Source: JABGQS01 sp963666505
GTDB lineage: Bacteria > Bacillota > Clostridia > Christensenellales > SZUA-584
Assembly: GCA_963666505.2 (NCBI GenBank)
Contig: CAXXXL010000003.1
Span: forward strand, 1,178,001 to 1,242,000
DNA: 64,000 nt
Direction of reading: 5' to 3'
The notes under the pieces were generated by a model that was not told the origin of the DNA, ran no database searches, and saw only the letters and a program-made list of their open reading frames with translations. Of the stretch, positions 1 through 8,916 are shown in pieces (within the stretch, counting starts at the first letter, position 1; every line of letters begins with the position of its first letter). Both the position numbers and the translations under genes were made by a program.

Positions 1-2
1 AG

Positions 3-1112
3 GCGGTCATGAGAAAGCTAAACATGGGAAGCAAGAGCAGTCTTAATCCGCCGGAAGAGGTCGAACTGGCGCAAAAGCTGTGCCAGATACATCCGTGGGC
101 ACAGCAGGCAAGGTTTGCAAGAACGGGCGGTGAAACTGCGGCTGTGGCTATAAGGATAGCCCGGGCGACGACAGGCAGAAGCAAGATAGCATATTCCGGC
201 TATCACGGCTGGCACGACTGGTATCTTGCCGGGAACCTTGGCGAGAGCGACGAAACAATGGGCAAACTGCTGCCCGGGCTTTCAGTTAAGGGGGTGCCGG
301 TGGAGCTAAGGGGCACCAGCATTCCGTTTGTTCAGGGTACGGTGCTCGACAATGCCGGAGGACTGCTCGATGACTTTGACGCGATGATAGCAAAGCACGG
401 GGAAGACCTTGCGGCGGTAGTGATGGAGCCGGCAAGGTATCATGAACCCGCTCCCGGATATCTTGAACATATAAAACAGGAGACTAGCAAGCGTGGAATA
501 GTGCTGATATTCGATGAGATAACGATTGGTTTCAGAAGAAACTTCGGCGGTTCGCATCTCAAGTTTGGAGTGAACCCGGACATGGCTATATTTGCGAAGT
601 CGCTTGGGAACGGGCATCCCGTCGGCGCTGTTATAGGTACGGCTGCAGCGATGGACGGAGCGCAAGATTCATTCATCAGCAGCACGTACTGGACGGAGAG
701 TATCGGGGCTGTAGCGGCGCTTGCTACCATCAAAAAGCACGAGGAGAACGATGTTGCCGGTCATGTTGACAGGATAGGGCGTATGGTAATGGCAAACTGG
801 GAGAAATACGCACGCAAGCATGAGCTTCCGGTAAAAGTACTGGACGGTTTCCCGTGTCTTGCCCATTTCGATTTCGTACACGAAAAAGCAGTCGAGCTGA
901 AAACGCTTTATGTGCAGGGCATGCTGGAGAGAGGATTTCTTGCAACGAATATGATATACCCAACGCTGGCACATACTGACGAGATCGTGGCGATGTATGG
1001 TGATGCTGTAGACGAAGTTTTCAGCGAAATTGCTAAGATAATAAAAGGGGACAGAATAGACGAATCTCTCAAAGGGCCAAAAGCGCATACAGGGTTCAAG
1101 AGGCTGCTATAG
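3..1112 (+). CDS. Class III (GSA-type) PLP aminotransferase, 5' end cut by window edge
   Basis: A fold-type I PLP enzyme of the glutamate-1-semialdehyde 2,1-aminomutase group. Counting from the ATG at 9, the ARTGGE motif (residues 37-42), the GYHGWHDWY stretch (64-72), the FDE motif (168-170) and the PLP-binding lysine in FAKSLGNG (K197) are all present. The frame is open to the left edge, and the start of the listed sequence aligns with the NxPEEVEL region that follows about 70-80 residues in family members, so the N-terminus is missing because of the window. The true substrate is not known; GSA-like homologues outside heme operons often act on sugar or amino-acid semialdehydes. It faces the amino-sugar locus downstream, but a terminator separates it from the next gene. 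Confidence 0.85.
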   Translation, partial: AVMRKLNMGSKSSLNPPEEVELAQKLCQIHPWAQQARFARTGGETAAVAIRIARATTGRSKIAYSGYHGWHDWYLAGNLGESDETMGKLLPGLSVKGVPVELRGTSIPFVQGTVLDNAGGLLDDFDAMIAKHGEDLAAVVMEPARYHEPAPGYLEHIKQETSKRGIVLIFDEITIGFRRNFGGSHLKFGVNPDMAIFAKSLGNGHPVGAVIGTAAAMDGAQDSFISSTYWTESIGAVAALATIKKHEENDVAGHVDRIGRMVMANWEKYARKHELPVKVLDGFPCLAHFDFVHEKAVELKTLYVQGMLERGFLATNMIYPTLAHTDEIVAMYGDAVDEVFSEIAKIIKGDRIDESLKGPKAHTGFKRLL

Positions 1113-1140
1113 AATAAGGTAAAACATGCCAATTTGGCAT

Positions 1141-1181
1141 AAGACGATATCGTTCTTCCGGTATCGTCTTTTCTGTCTTTT
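1141..1181 (+). terminator. Rho-independent terminator after the aminotransferase
   Basis: A 12-bp stem (1141-1152 with 1159-1170, one G-T pair, six-base loop) is followed by a T-rich run. It ends the aminotransferase transcript 30 bp after the stop codon. Confidence 0.8.
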
Positions 1182-1183
1182 GA

Positions 1184-1212
1184 TTGATACAATAACTATG
1201 GTGTTATATAAT
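1184..1212 (+). promoter_or_regulatory. Sigma-A promoter for the 1301 gene
   Basis: TTGATA at 1184-1189 and TATAAT at 1207-1212 are separated by exactly 17 bp. Transcription would start near 1219, leaving a leader of about 80 nt before the gene at 1301. Confidence 0.75.
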
Positions 1213-1300
1213 TATAGTAGTTAGGAATATTCGTGGGAGTGCTATTGACGAAATGGATTAGGGGAGTGTTCAGGAAACGGAAAAATAGAGAGGATGAATT

Positions 1301-2227
1301 ATGGCATTATCAAAAAATAAATTTGAAAAAGCGAGATCTTTTATTTACAGAAATGCTCGGCCTATAGACTTAGCGTTATGGAGATATCATTTTGAGAATG
1401 GCACAAAGGAAGCTGTTTTATCAGCTTTATCTTTTTATCAAAACGAGGACGGGGGGTTCGGGCATGCCCTGGAGCCTGATATTTGGAATCCAAATTCCTC
1501 TCCAATAACAACAGGGCAGGCAACTGTAATATTAAATGATATTGAATATTATGAGAAGAATAGCGGATTGGTTATGGGTTTGCTGAAATATATTGAAAGC
1601 GGGAAAGACAGGATAGATGACAAGTGGTTATTTGAAATTGAAAGCAATAACCATTTTCCACATTCTCCATGGATGCATTGGAAAGAAAATACCGAGCAGA
1701 ATTATAATCCGACAATTATGCTTGTCGGGTTCGCTCTGTTGTGCGGTGACCGAAACTCTGCTCTTTATAAAAAATGCAAAAGTATAGCAGTAAAAGCTAT
1801 TGATTCATTCTTAGAGCCGGAAGCTGAAAATAATATGCATGAGATGATATGCTATGTAAATTTTTATGAGTATTGCAAAACGGCGGACATTGCGGATCTT
1901 TTTCGGAATTTCAATAGATTCGAAGAAATCCTAATTCAAAGGGTGAAAGAAGAAATATGCGGAGATACAGAAAAATGGAGCACGTCATATGTTGCAAAGC
2001 CGTCCCATTTTTTTGATAGGCCAGGTAGTATATTTTATGAAGATAACAAACAGATAGCCGATTACGAGTGCGAGTTTATAATAAATTCTATGCAAGATGA
2101 CGGGGCTTACCCCATTACATGGCAGTGGAACGATTACCCAAGCGAATTCTCCATAAGTGAAAACTGGTGGAAGTCATATATTTTAATAAACAATATGAAG
2201 TATCTAAAGAATTTTAACAAACTGTAG
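1301..2227 (+). CDS. Hypothetical protein with terpenoid-cyclase/prenyltransferase-like toroid fold
   Basis: A 308-residue cytoplasmic protein with no signal peptide. The QNEDGGFGHALEPD stretch near residues 47-60 is the QxDGGF-type motif of alpha/alpha-toroid proteins (prenyltransferase and squalene-cyclase repeats), and a second YPITWQWNDY segment lies near the C-terminus. Many Firmicutes carry such stand-alone proteins with no assigned reaction, so no enzyme activity is claimed. It has its own promoter and a GAGAGGA ribosome site, and reads as a single-gene unit. It is clearly more AT-rich than the aminotransferase beside it, which suggests it may have been acquired separately. Confidence 0.7.
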   Translation: MALSKNKFEKARSFIYRNARPIDLALWRYHFENGTKEAVLSALSFYQNEDGGFGHALEPDIWNPNSSPITTGQATVILNDIEYYEKNSGLVMGLLKYIESGKDRIDDKWLFEIESNNHFPHSPWMHWKENTEQNYNPTIMLVGFALLCGDRNSALYKKCKSIAVKAIDSFLEPEAENNMHEMICYVNFYEYCKTADIADLFRNFNRFEEILIQRVKEEICGDTEKWSTSYVAKPSHFFDRPGSIFYEDNKQIADYECEFIINSMQDDGAYPITWQWNDYPSEFSISENWWKSYILINNMKYLKNFNKL

Positions 2228-2325
2228 CATGATAAAATGGCTTGTGATGAAAAAGAACTGTTATAATTGGCCGGTTTTAATATACTGAATTTTTAGTGTT
2301 TAGCTTATCCAATTCTAATTTGACC

Positions 2326-4110
2326 CTACCAGAGCGCTATCCCAACATATTCTTCATCGGTAGCGCCTGAACAGCGGATATCTATCTTGTAATCGCCCGT
2401 AACTTGCGGAACAAACTGCACTATCTCGAAGTTGCTGTATAACGTCGTCGACGAACCAAGACAGCTGCCGTCAGGCGAGTATACATATAGATCAAGATTC
2501 GTTAGGGAGTTTTGAGAGGTGCCTTGCTCATATGCAAGGGAATCGTATTTGTGCCAGAAGATCGCAATTCTTATCACAGAGTTTTGTGTGGCGTCTATAT
2601 CAACAGTTTTTTCAAAAGGGAAGTCGGTTGCGCTGATGTCATACGACCAGTAATTATCAAAGTATACTATGCCCCTTGCCCATCTGGCATCCAGGATACC
2701 AGCACCTTCTTTATCACTTATCTGAGGATTTGATTCTACGCACACATCTGCTGCAAAAGAATCGCCTTTTTCTCCGACGCCAAAGGATTCGACCTTTTCG
2801 GCAGAGCTTGCGGCAAGGATAACCCCAACGGCAGACTGTCTGACCTTAAGCTCGGGTCTGTAGCTGCACAACTGGGCAATGGTGCCCGACACCTGAGGCG
2901 CTGAAACACTGGTCCCACTGCTGTCGAAAATAATGACGGCTGGAGCAACGAGATTAGGTTTTTCGGCACAATCGGCGCTGCATTCCTCATAGTATGAAAA
3001 AGAAGGCAGTTCAAATAATCTGGTGATATCATATCCTTTGTTGTCAAAACCGCCGACAGTAATTGCATTATAAGCCATACCGGGGCTGGTTATGCTAACT
3101 GTTTCGTTACCCGCTGTTGTTACGATGTGTACGTCATGATGGAAGATTATATAGTCGAGCCACCTGGATATATCGTCATAAGTGCCCGGGGTTCCGTACG
3201 GAAGGCTGACACAAATGTTTATCACATTGACACCTTTGGTCAACAGCCACTCTATCCCTTCAAAAAAATCTGACAAAGCCGGTACGGCGCAACTGTACAA
3301 ATCCGCGTCGGGAGCCAGTCCGTTGTTGCATGTACTGCCGGAGTGGTCTGTTCCGACTAATATCCTTGCCACCATCGTAGCATGCTCAGTTGTGCCGTCT
3401 CCGGGGCGTTGTGTGACAGATGCAGAATTCAAATAAGGATCAGAAGAAGAAACTGGTACGCCCCTTTCCAGCTGACCGATCTTTACTCCTGCACCAGTGT
3501 TATCATAGTCATCTAATACATTGTCGGCTCTGGTCACTTTGTTCGCCTGGTCGAGGTTATTGTCAACAGATTTTGATTCTGCGAACTTTGAAATAAAAAG
3601 GACTTCCTCGTCTTCTAAGAGACCGAGCAGAGTTTCCTTTGGAGCGTTGATAATTGCAAAAGGCGAATATGAGCTCACGAAAACCTGCTCGCTTTCATCA
3701 CAGTATTTATTGACTAGTTCTATATTTTTTTTAGAATAATACTCTTTGTAGATCGACCGCTTTAACTCTATCGCTTTTTGCAGCACTTCAGTATCTATTT
3801 CAGCAGTTCTCTTTGAGCCCAATGGATCGGTTTTTGCATTTTGATATATTTCGTATTCTCTTGGGTGTAGCTTAGAGAAAGTATCCAAGACTTGACTGCT
3901 GTCTGCATCGCTTAAAATAACATAAACTTTAGCTATTTCTGTATTGCCTATGTTGTAAAGTTCGTTGAAAAAATCGTCAGATATTTTGTGCTTATAGTTT
4001 TCAATATTATTATGATTTTCGACAGCGGACGCTGGAAATTGATAAAATAATATGAGAGAGAGGATAATCAATGATATAATAACAGATGATATGACAATTA
4101 GTTTTTTCAA
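2326..4110 (-). CDS. Exported subtilisin-like (S8) protein with altered catalytic triad
   Basis: I choose the TTG start at 4110: it has an AGAGG ribosome site 7 bases upstream and yields an MKKLIVISS signal sequence, while the ATG at 4152 lies inside the promoter (-10 at 4141-4146). The 594-residue product has a hydrophobic export segment (about residues 5-25), an inhibitor-like prodomain, an S8 domain (about 200-440) and a C-terminal beta-sandwich resembling a P or PPC domain. The serine (GTSVSAP, S401), histidine (TEHATMVA, H243) and oxyanion asparagine (TTAGNE, N335) are present. Where the aspartate of the DSG motif is expected, the sequence reads GQLERG, with glutamate E215. Activity is therefore uncertain. 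It probably acts at the cell surface or outside. Confidence 0.85.
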   Translation of the reverse strand: MKKLIVISSVIISLIILSLILFYQFPASAVENHNNIENYKHKISDDFFNELYNIGNTEIAKVYVILSDADSSQVLDTFSKLHPREYEIYQNAKTDPLGSKRTAEIDTEVLQKAIELKRSIYKEYYSKKNIELVNKYCDESEQVFVSSYSPFAIINAPKETLLGLLEDEEVLFISKFAESKSVDNNLDQANKVTRADNVLDDYDNTGAGVKIGQLERGVPVSSSDPYLNSASVTQRPGDGTTEHATMVARILVGTDHSGSTCNNGLAPDADLYSCAVPALSDFFEGIEWLLTKGVNVINICVSLPYGTPGTYDDISRWLDYIIFHHDVHIVTTAGNETVSITSPGMAYNAITVGGFDNKGYDITRLFELPSFSYYEECSADCAEKPNLVAPAVIIFDSSGTSVSAPQVSGTIAQLCSYRPELKVRQSAVGVILAASSAEKVESFGVGEKGDSFAADVCVESNPQISDKEGAGILDARWARGIVYFDNYWSYDISATDFPFEKTVDIDATQNSVIRIAIFWHKYDSLAYEQGTSQNSLTNLDLYVYSPDGSCLGSSTTLYSNFEIVQFVPQVTGDYKIDIRCSGATDEEYVGIALW

Positions 4111-4140
4111 ATCCAGGCCTCTATCTCTACTACTATAAAA

Positions 4141-4169
4141 ATTATAGTTCAAAATATAAATTATGTCAA
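4141..4169 (-). promoter_or_regulatory. Sigma-A promoter for the S8 protein
   Basis: On the minus strand TTGACA (4169-4164) and TATAAT (4146-4141) are separated by 17 bp, both full consensus. The -10 box overlaps the first codons of the longest reading frame, so translation must start further in, at the TTG at 4110. Confidence 0.8.
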
Positions 4170-4202
4170 TAATACTTCTATATGGATTCGTGTGTTTTTA
4201 GG

Positions 4203-4231
4203 ATAAAAAAGAGAGCCCTCAAGCTCTCTTT
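4203..4231 (-). terminator. Terminator after the lyase/URO-D operon
   Basis: On the minus strand a 9-bp stem (4231-4223 with 4216-4208) with a six-base loop runs into a T tract. It lies 20 bp after the stop of the DapA-type lyase gene and isolates it from the S8 gene. Confidence 0.85.
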
Positions 4232-4250
4232 CAGGTTTACAACTGTTTCT

Positions 4251-5180
4251 TTATAAAAGACCTTTTTCAGAGTAGAACGAGCGAATCATATCCATCTGCT
4301 TTTCATCTGCACTGCGGTAGGGAATCCGCCGCCATCTTGGTGCAACTCCGAAAACCTCCATACTTGCATGGATCGTTGCATCAAAGTCAAGACCAGTTTT
4401 TAAAACCAGTTCGTCAAAGAAAGGCATGTCATATTTCTGAATGATATCGACCGCAGCCTTAATATTGTCTTTCTGAATAGCATCCCAGTATTTATGTGCA
4501 ACAGACGGGCAGAAGCGCATGTATACTGAAAGATAACCGTCGATACCATAGGGGCGCTGTTCAAGATGGTTTATCTTCCTGCCGCCTGAAAGGAACGCTA
4601 TCCTGCCGTCTATAAGACTGGCAACCTGTTTGCCGTAGTAGCCGCACTTGTCGTCCTTTAGGGCGCAGACACCGTTGTCCTGCTCCAGAAGAAGCCTTAT
4701 GGAGTCATAAGGAACGGGGGCAGGGTCGAGACTCGTTACAATCATAGTCGGTATCTCTGCTGATATTTGAGTATAAAACTCGACTATTCCTTCTACAGAT
4801 GATGAATTTGCCCAGTTCTTTGGCAGAGCCATATACATATCAGCACCTAGGTCGTATGCGAATTTGGCGAACTTGACAGCTTCGCCCATCCACCAGCTAC
4901 CGGCCACGACGCTCATAGCTCTTCCTGCGGTGCGTTCTACAACGACGCGGCTGACTTCGTATACTTCGCTGTCTGTAAGTATAGAGTAAAGGCTGTCGCC
5001 GTATGTCAGCAGCACAGTGCCGCTGCCCGCTTCGATGATGAAGTCAACGGCATTGTTAAGCCCGTCGTAGTCTATGTCGCCGTTCTTTTTGAACGGGATG
5101 CTAACCGAGGCAACGGGGCCGGTCAGAGCCTGCTTTGCCATTGCTGTTTTCTCGGCTTTATCAAACTTCTTTGTACTCAT
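4251..5180 (-). CDS. DapA/NanA-superfamily lyase homologue, divergent
   Basis: A 309-residue TIM-barrel protein of the dihydrodipicolinate synthase/N-acetylneuraminate lyase superfamily. The Schiff-base lysine is visible (CALKDD, K175). The usual GTTGE motif is replaced by TYGDS (residues 59-63), and the YNxPxRT segment that supplies the tyrosine proton relay reads VTSLDPAP (148-155), so the tyrosine is missing. It is thus unlikely to be a standard dihydrodipicolinate synthase; an aldolase or dehydratase acting on a sugar acid is a better guess. It is the second gene of an operon, 18 bp after the URO-D-type gene, and ends at a clear terminator. Confidence 0.8.
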   Translation of the reverse strand: MSTKKFDKAEKTAMAKQALTGPVASVSIPFKKNGDIDYDGLNNAVDFIIEAGSGTVLLTYGDSLYSILTDSEVYEVSRVVVERTAGRAMSVVAGSWWMGEAVKFAKFAYDLGADMYMALPKNWANSSSVEGIVEFYTQISAEIPTMIVTSLDPAPVPYDSIRLLLEQDNGVCALKDDKCGYYGKQVASLIDGRIAFLSGGRKINHLEQRPYGIDGYLSVYMRFCPSVAHKYWDAIQKDNIKAAVDIIQKYDMPFFDELVLKTGLDFDATIHASMEVFGVAPRWRRIPYRSADEKQMDMIRSFYSEKGLL

Positions 5181-5198
5181 AATAAGCCCTTTCTTTTT

Positions 5199-6314
5199 TT
5201 ATTTGTAGACTGCGTATTTGTCGAGCATTTTTATTACATATTCATAGTTTTCAAATGGTACATCGTCCGGAACGCTGTGGTCGCTGTGGTACATATAGCC
5301 GCCGCCTTCCATGGCGACAGGGATCTTGCTGCTTATTTCCTTCTCTATTTCTTCAAAGCCTTGTTCCATGGCTATAGCACTGATGTTGCCCCAAAAAGCA
5401 ATGTCATTGCCGAATTTTTTCTTGAGCTTTCGTACGTCAAGTGTGGTGTTTGCCTGCAGCGGCTGGACGCACTCAATCCCCGCTTCGATGAATCCGGGAA
5501 TAAGCGATTCGATATTACCGCAGCTATGTATAAGATAGCGTATACCGTGCTTGTGAAGAAAGTCTCCGAGCTTCTTATGATACGGGAATATCAGCTTATT
5601 GTACACTTCGGGTGAGAACAGCGTTGAGCGTGTGCTGCCAAGGTCATCAACCATGAAATAGCCGTCAGGTTTCATTCCGATAGAAATTGCATATTCGAGT
5701 GTTTCTATCGTCGTATCTATGATGCCTGTGAACATTTCATGACAGTATTTCTCGTCGAGTACCAGATCCATGAGTATGTTCTCATAGCCTCGGTGGCGCC
5801 ACGTGCCTTCATACGGACCATAGCCGTTTATCAGCACAAATTTGTCACCGGAGAGGCTTTTAATAAACTTTTCAGCAGCCTCTTCCCAGGAGGGCATGGG
5901 TATAGTACGCAAAAATGTGTGGGTATTGTCTATTCTGCTGGTGTCTCTTTTATCCAGCTTGAAACGGTGTTTCATTGTTTGCCATATGCCGTAATCGGTG
6001 TTTAAGTGATTGTAGAATTCTGAAAGGGGTTTGTCTTTGTGCTTTTTTGCCGTATAGCCGCATCGGTCGTTTATGACTATGAAATCTTCGTTTTCTTCAA
6101 CGACACTTGCCGGGAATCTCATTGAGTTATCGAGGTTGTACATTACGATGTCGAAGCCGAATTTATTGCCAATGTCCTCTGCAGTTGCGCTTTTTGGTAG
6201 TCCCAGCCTTTCTTTGTAGACTTCTATAAGGTTGTCCCAGAAAGAATCGAACCTTGGAACCCTGTCGGGAACCTTGTGGTCGAGTGCAAGATTAACACGT
6301 TCTCTGCCAGTCAT
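5199..6314 (-). CDS. Uroporphyrinogen decarboxylase-family protein
   Basis: A 371-residue protein of the URO-D superfamily, which includes HemE and the MtaA/CmuA cobalamin-dependent methyltransferases. The YLIHSCGNIESLIPGF segment (about residues 255-270) carries the His/Cys pair that binds zinc in the methyltransferase branch, followed by QPLQANTTLD and FWGNISA motifs. HemE-type N-terminal signatures are absent and no other heme genes are nearby, so a methyl-transfer or unknown role is more likely than heme synthesis. Members of this branch are common in Clostridia inside catabolic clusters. It is the first gene of a two-gene operon with the DapA-type lyase and is transcribed away from the ABC importer. 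Confidence 0.8.
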   Translation of the reverse strand: MTGRERVNLALDHKVPDRVPRFDSFWDNLIEVYKERLGLPKSATAEDIGNKFGFDIVMYNLDNSMRFPASVVEENEDFIVINDRCGYTAKKHKDKPLSEFYNHLNTDYGIWQTMKHRFKLDKRDTSRIDNTHTFLRTIPMPSWEEAAEKFIKSLSGDKFVLINGYGPYEGTWRHRGYENILMDLVLDEKYCHEMFTGIIDTTIETLEYAISIGMKPDGYFMVDDLGSTRSTLFSPEVYNKLIFPYHKKLGDFLHKHGIRYLIHSCGNIESLIPGFIEAGIECVQPLQANTTLDVRKLKKKFGNDIAFWGNISAIAMEQGFEEIEKEISSKIPVAMEGGGYMYHSDHSVPDDVPFENYEYVIKMLDKYAVYK

Positions 6315-6743
6315 AGCAAACTCCTTATTAATTTGTTTTTGATGTATATCTTCAGTATAAAATACATCAGCACAATGATACCGCTATGAAAGCTGCCAGT
6401 CAATAGAACGAAAGATGAATATCTGTTTTTCTTATAAACAACAATATATTCCAAGTCCAAAAAAACAATTGGTACAATATTTGAATGTTTTTTTCAGTAG
6501 TGAAGGGCAATCCTTCAGCCTTTCGGGCAGCATATGGTGCCGGCAGAGCTTTTGAAACAAGCATATATTAATCAAAAAGCATAAAAAAACGATTGAGTTT
6601 TGTATAATTATACTCAAAGTTTACGGTTTTATACTATATATACTAATTTTATTCTAGTTATACGGCTAGTATACAGATAACTTATCACTCTGCGGGCACA
6701 TCGGAAAGGAGTGCCGGTACTGCGCTGCAGGCAGACATAGTAG
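6315..6743. other. Intergenic region between URO-D gene and importer, upstream part
   Basis: About 430 bp of AT-rich DNA between divergent operons. No gene is supported. A 12-bp perfect palindrome GTATAATTATAC lies near 6603-6614 within a longer imperfect dyad flanked by TTGAG and CTCAA, and could be a regulator site. No convincing minus-strand promoter for the URO-D gene was found. Confidence 0.4.
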
Positions 6744-6772
6744 TTGACAAAGGGCATGTAAGGACGTATAAT
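6744..6772 (+). promoter_or_regulatory. Perfect-consensus sigma-A promoter upstream of the ABC importer
   Basis: TTGACA at 6744-6749 and TATAAT at 6767-6772 are separated by exactly 17 bp. Transcription would start near 6779, about 305 nt before the importer operon. Confidence 0.75.
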
Positions 6773-6778
6773 GAATTA

Positions 6779-7083
6779 TATTTCAACGATGATGATGTAA
6801 ATTACTAGATTAGATGTGCATAGCAAAAATGCTTAATAAAGGTTTTGGTTTTTGCATGTTTCCCGGTGCGGATTTCGCTCCAAAACTCGACGAGATTTAA
6901 ATTCTTGTTGTTTTTGGGCATACTAAATAGAAAAACTCTATGAAAGGCAAAACCGGGCGGGCAGATTTATTTTTTCTGAATTTAATATTTTGTTCATTTG
7001 CAGATGCAAGATTGTATTTTTGTACTGCGAATGACAAAAAAATAGATACAGGTAGTATCAAAAAAAAATAGGAGGAAATAGGA
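6779..7083 (+). promoter_or_regulatory. Long 5' leader of the importer operon
   Basis: About 305 nt between the predicted transcript start and the first importer codon, with no supported gene. Complementary blocks occur, for example GTTTTGG near 6843 with CCAAAAC near 6891, and CCCGGT near 6863 with ACCGGG near 6952, so the RNA may fold. No known riboswitch class was recognised. The leader ends in AGGAGG at 7071-7076. Confidence 0.4.
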
Positions 7084-8880
7084 ATGAAGAGATTTTTAGT
7101 ATTGTTACTTGCTCTCGCTATGGTCATGGCTCTCTTTGTTGGCTGTCAGAAGCAAACTACTGACACGGCTGACGATACGGCTACTGACACGGCTGACGAC
7201 ACTGCTACAGATGTAGTTGAAGACAACACAACAGAACAGGTGCCGGACGAGAAGGAAGAAGCAAATGTTGGTGAAGGTGAAAAGGTGTATGTTAATGACA
7301 CTGCTGTCCTGAACCTTGACTGGTGGGCAGGCATCGGCACAGACTCTAAGTTCGAGCAGCCATATCGTGACCTGCAGAGCTTATATCCGCACATGCTTTG
7401 GGGAACATTGGTTAAGACCGATTCATATAACCCGACGGATACTTCTCCGGAAGGCCTTATATACGACCTTGCAAAGAGTATGACAGTGTCTGATGATGGC
7501 CTTACCTATACATTCGAAATCAGAGATGATGTAGTATGGACAGACGGAGAGCCGTTTACAGCAGATGACGTCTTATACTCATATGAAACCAACCTCAAGA
7601 TCGTTCACTCAATGTATGGTGCGAACATGCAGCCGATAGCCGGTGCTAAAGCAGTTCTTGACGGAGAAGCCGACACATGCTCAGGACTGTCAGTAGACGG
7701 GAACAAATTCATAGTACAGCTGGACGCTCCGTATGTTGACATCGTAGGTAAGATATTTGCGGTTATGCAGATTCTTCCAGAGCACCTTCTTGGTGATACC
7801 GACCCGCTCGAGTGGGAAGACAACCTTGATTTCTGGACAAAGCCAATCGGCACAGGCCCGTGGATGATCGACGAAGTCAATTTCCCGAACTATTTCACAA
7901 TGGTTCAGAATCCGGATTACTACGGCGACCCCGTAAACATCCAGAACATAACATTCACAAGCCATATAACAGGCGGTGTTGATGCTACTCTTGCAGACCT
8001 TATTGCAGGAAACATAGACTATGCTTTTGGTAACGGCGTTAACGATATCACGCAGGCAGAGAACGTTGTAGCTAACAATCCTGACCAGCAGATATTCACA
8101 CGTCCGTCATCCTATCAGCGTATGTTCGTGTTCAACGGCAAAGGCTCCAACGACGGCCAGAGAAACGAATTCATGGACGTTAAGGAAGTTCGCCAGGCTG
8201 TCGCCCTGATAGTCGACAAAGCTGCTGCGGCTGCCATGTACGGAAACACGGGTACTCCGCTGACAACTGCTGTACTGCCGGGCAACGCTTGGTATAACAG
8301 TGACATCCCTGCTTGGGAGCGCAACGTAGAGAAAGCTAAAGAGCTTCTTGATGCTGCAGGTTACGATTATTCCAAGGCTATAAGGCTGGTTTACTATTAC
8401 AACGAGCAGACAACGAAGGACATCATGGACATCTTTGTTCAAAACTTCGCAGAAGTCGGCATCACGCTTGCTCCGTTCTTGGCAACGGGCGACCTGGGCG
8501 CTATACTTTACGACGTAAGGAACTGGGATATCATGTACTGTGGTTACTCAACAGCTAACCCGATTTACATCTATGATATGCTTCAGACTTCAAAAGCTTA
8601 TGACAAGTACATGGGCGACTCTGAGTTCAGAGACGAAAACTTCCAGCCGCTGTTCGATTCGTTCTTGTCTGAAGGCGACGCTGTTGCACGTAAGGCTATT
8701 GCAGACGAAATTCAGCAGTTTGGAATTGACAATGCCTATCAGGTACCAATCTACGGGCTGTCAAGGATAACTATCGTTAACTCGCAGAAGCTAGAGTTTG
8801 ACACTCAGCTCTTCCAGGTTGATGAGATGTCAGGCTATGACTGGCTGTGGTCTACTTGGAACCTCATTGATTATCAATAA
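7084..8880 (+). CDS. ABC importer substrate-binding lipoprotein (family 5, oligopeptide type)
   Basis: A 598-residue exported solute-binding protein of the OppA/DppA family. The signal peptide ends in a lipobox, LFVGC, with the lipidated cysteine at about residue 21, followed by an acidic Asp/Thr-rich linker made from a duplicated 24-bp unit. The family-5 body contains the typical DGLTYTFEIRDDVVWTDGEP and PIGTGPW segments. It starts from ATG with AGGAGG seven bases upstream. It heads a five-gene importer operon. Family 5 proteins bind peptides but also nickel, heme, cellobiose, chitobiose and opines, so with amino-sugar genes downstream the ligand may be a glycan or a glycopeptide rather than a plain peptide. 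That is inference. Confidence 0.92.
   Translation: MKRFLVLLLALAMVMALFVGCQKQTTDTADDTATDTADDTATDVVEDNTTEQVPDEKEEANVGEGEKVYVNDTAVLNLDWWAGIGTDSKFEQPYRDLQSLYPHMLWGTLVKTDSYNPTDTSPEGLIYDLAKSMTVSDDGLTYTFEIRDDVVWTDGEPFTADDVLYSYETNLKIVHSMYGANMQPIAGAKAVLDGEADTCSGLSVDGNKFIVQLDAPYVDIVGKIFAVMQILPEHLLGDTDPLEWEDNLDFWTKPIGTGPWMIDEVNFPNYFTMVQNPDYYGDPVNIQNITFTSHITGGVDATLADLIAGNIDYAFGNGVNDITQAENVVANNPDQQIFTRPSSYQRMFVFNGKGSNDGQRNEFMDVKEVRQAVALIVDKAAAAAMYGNTGTPLTTAVLPGNAWYNSDIPAWERNVEKAKELLDAAGYDYSKAIRLVYYYNEQTTKDIMDIFVQNFAEVGITLAPFLATGDLGAILYDVRNWDIMYCGYSTANPIYIYDMLQTSKAYDKYMGDSEFRDENFQPLFDSFLSEGDAVARKAIADEIQQFGIDNAYQVPIYGLSRITIVNSQKLEFDTQLFQVDEMSGYDWLWSTWNLIDYQ
7159..7206 (+). repeat. Tandem 24-bp repeat in the lipoprotein linker
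   Basis: Two adjacent 24-bp units (7159-7182 and 7183-7206) differ at two positions and encode two TDTADDTA-type octapeptides. They form the flexible acidic linker after the lipidated cysteine. Confidence 0.85.
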
Positions 8881-8916
8881 GGTTTTGGGCAACTAGCATC
8901 AGTTAGTTAATTAATG

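Noticed and set aside
6685..6807. Open frame of about 40 codons that looks coding-like (…ADIVVDKGHVRTY…) before the importer
   Set aside because: It has no start codon, and it contains the exact TTGACA-N17-TATAAT promoter, which explains the sequence better. No family was recognised.
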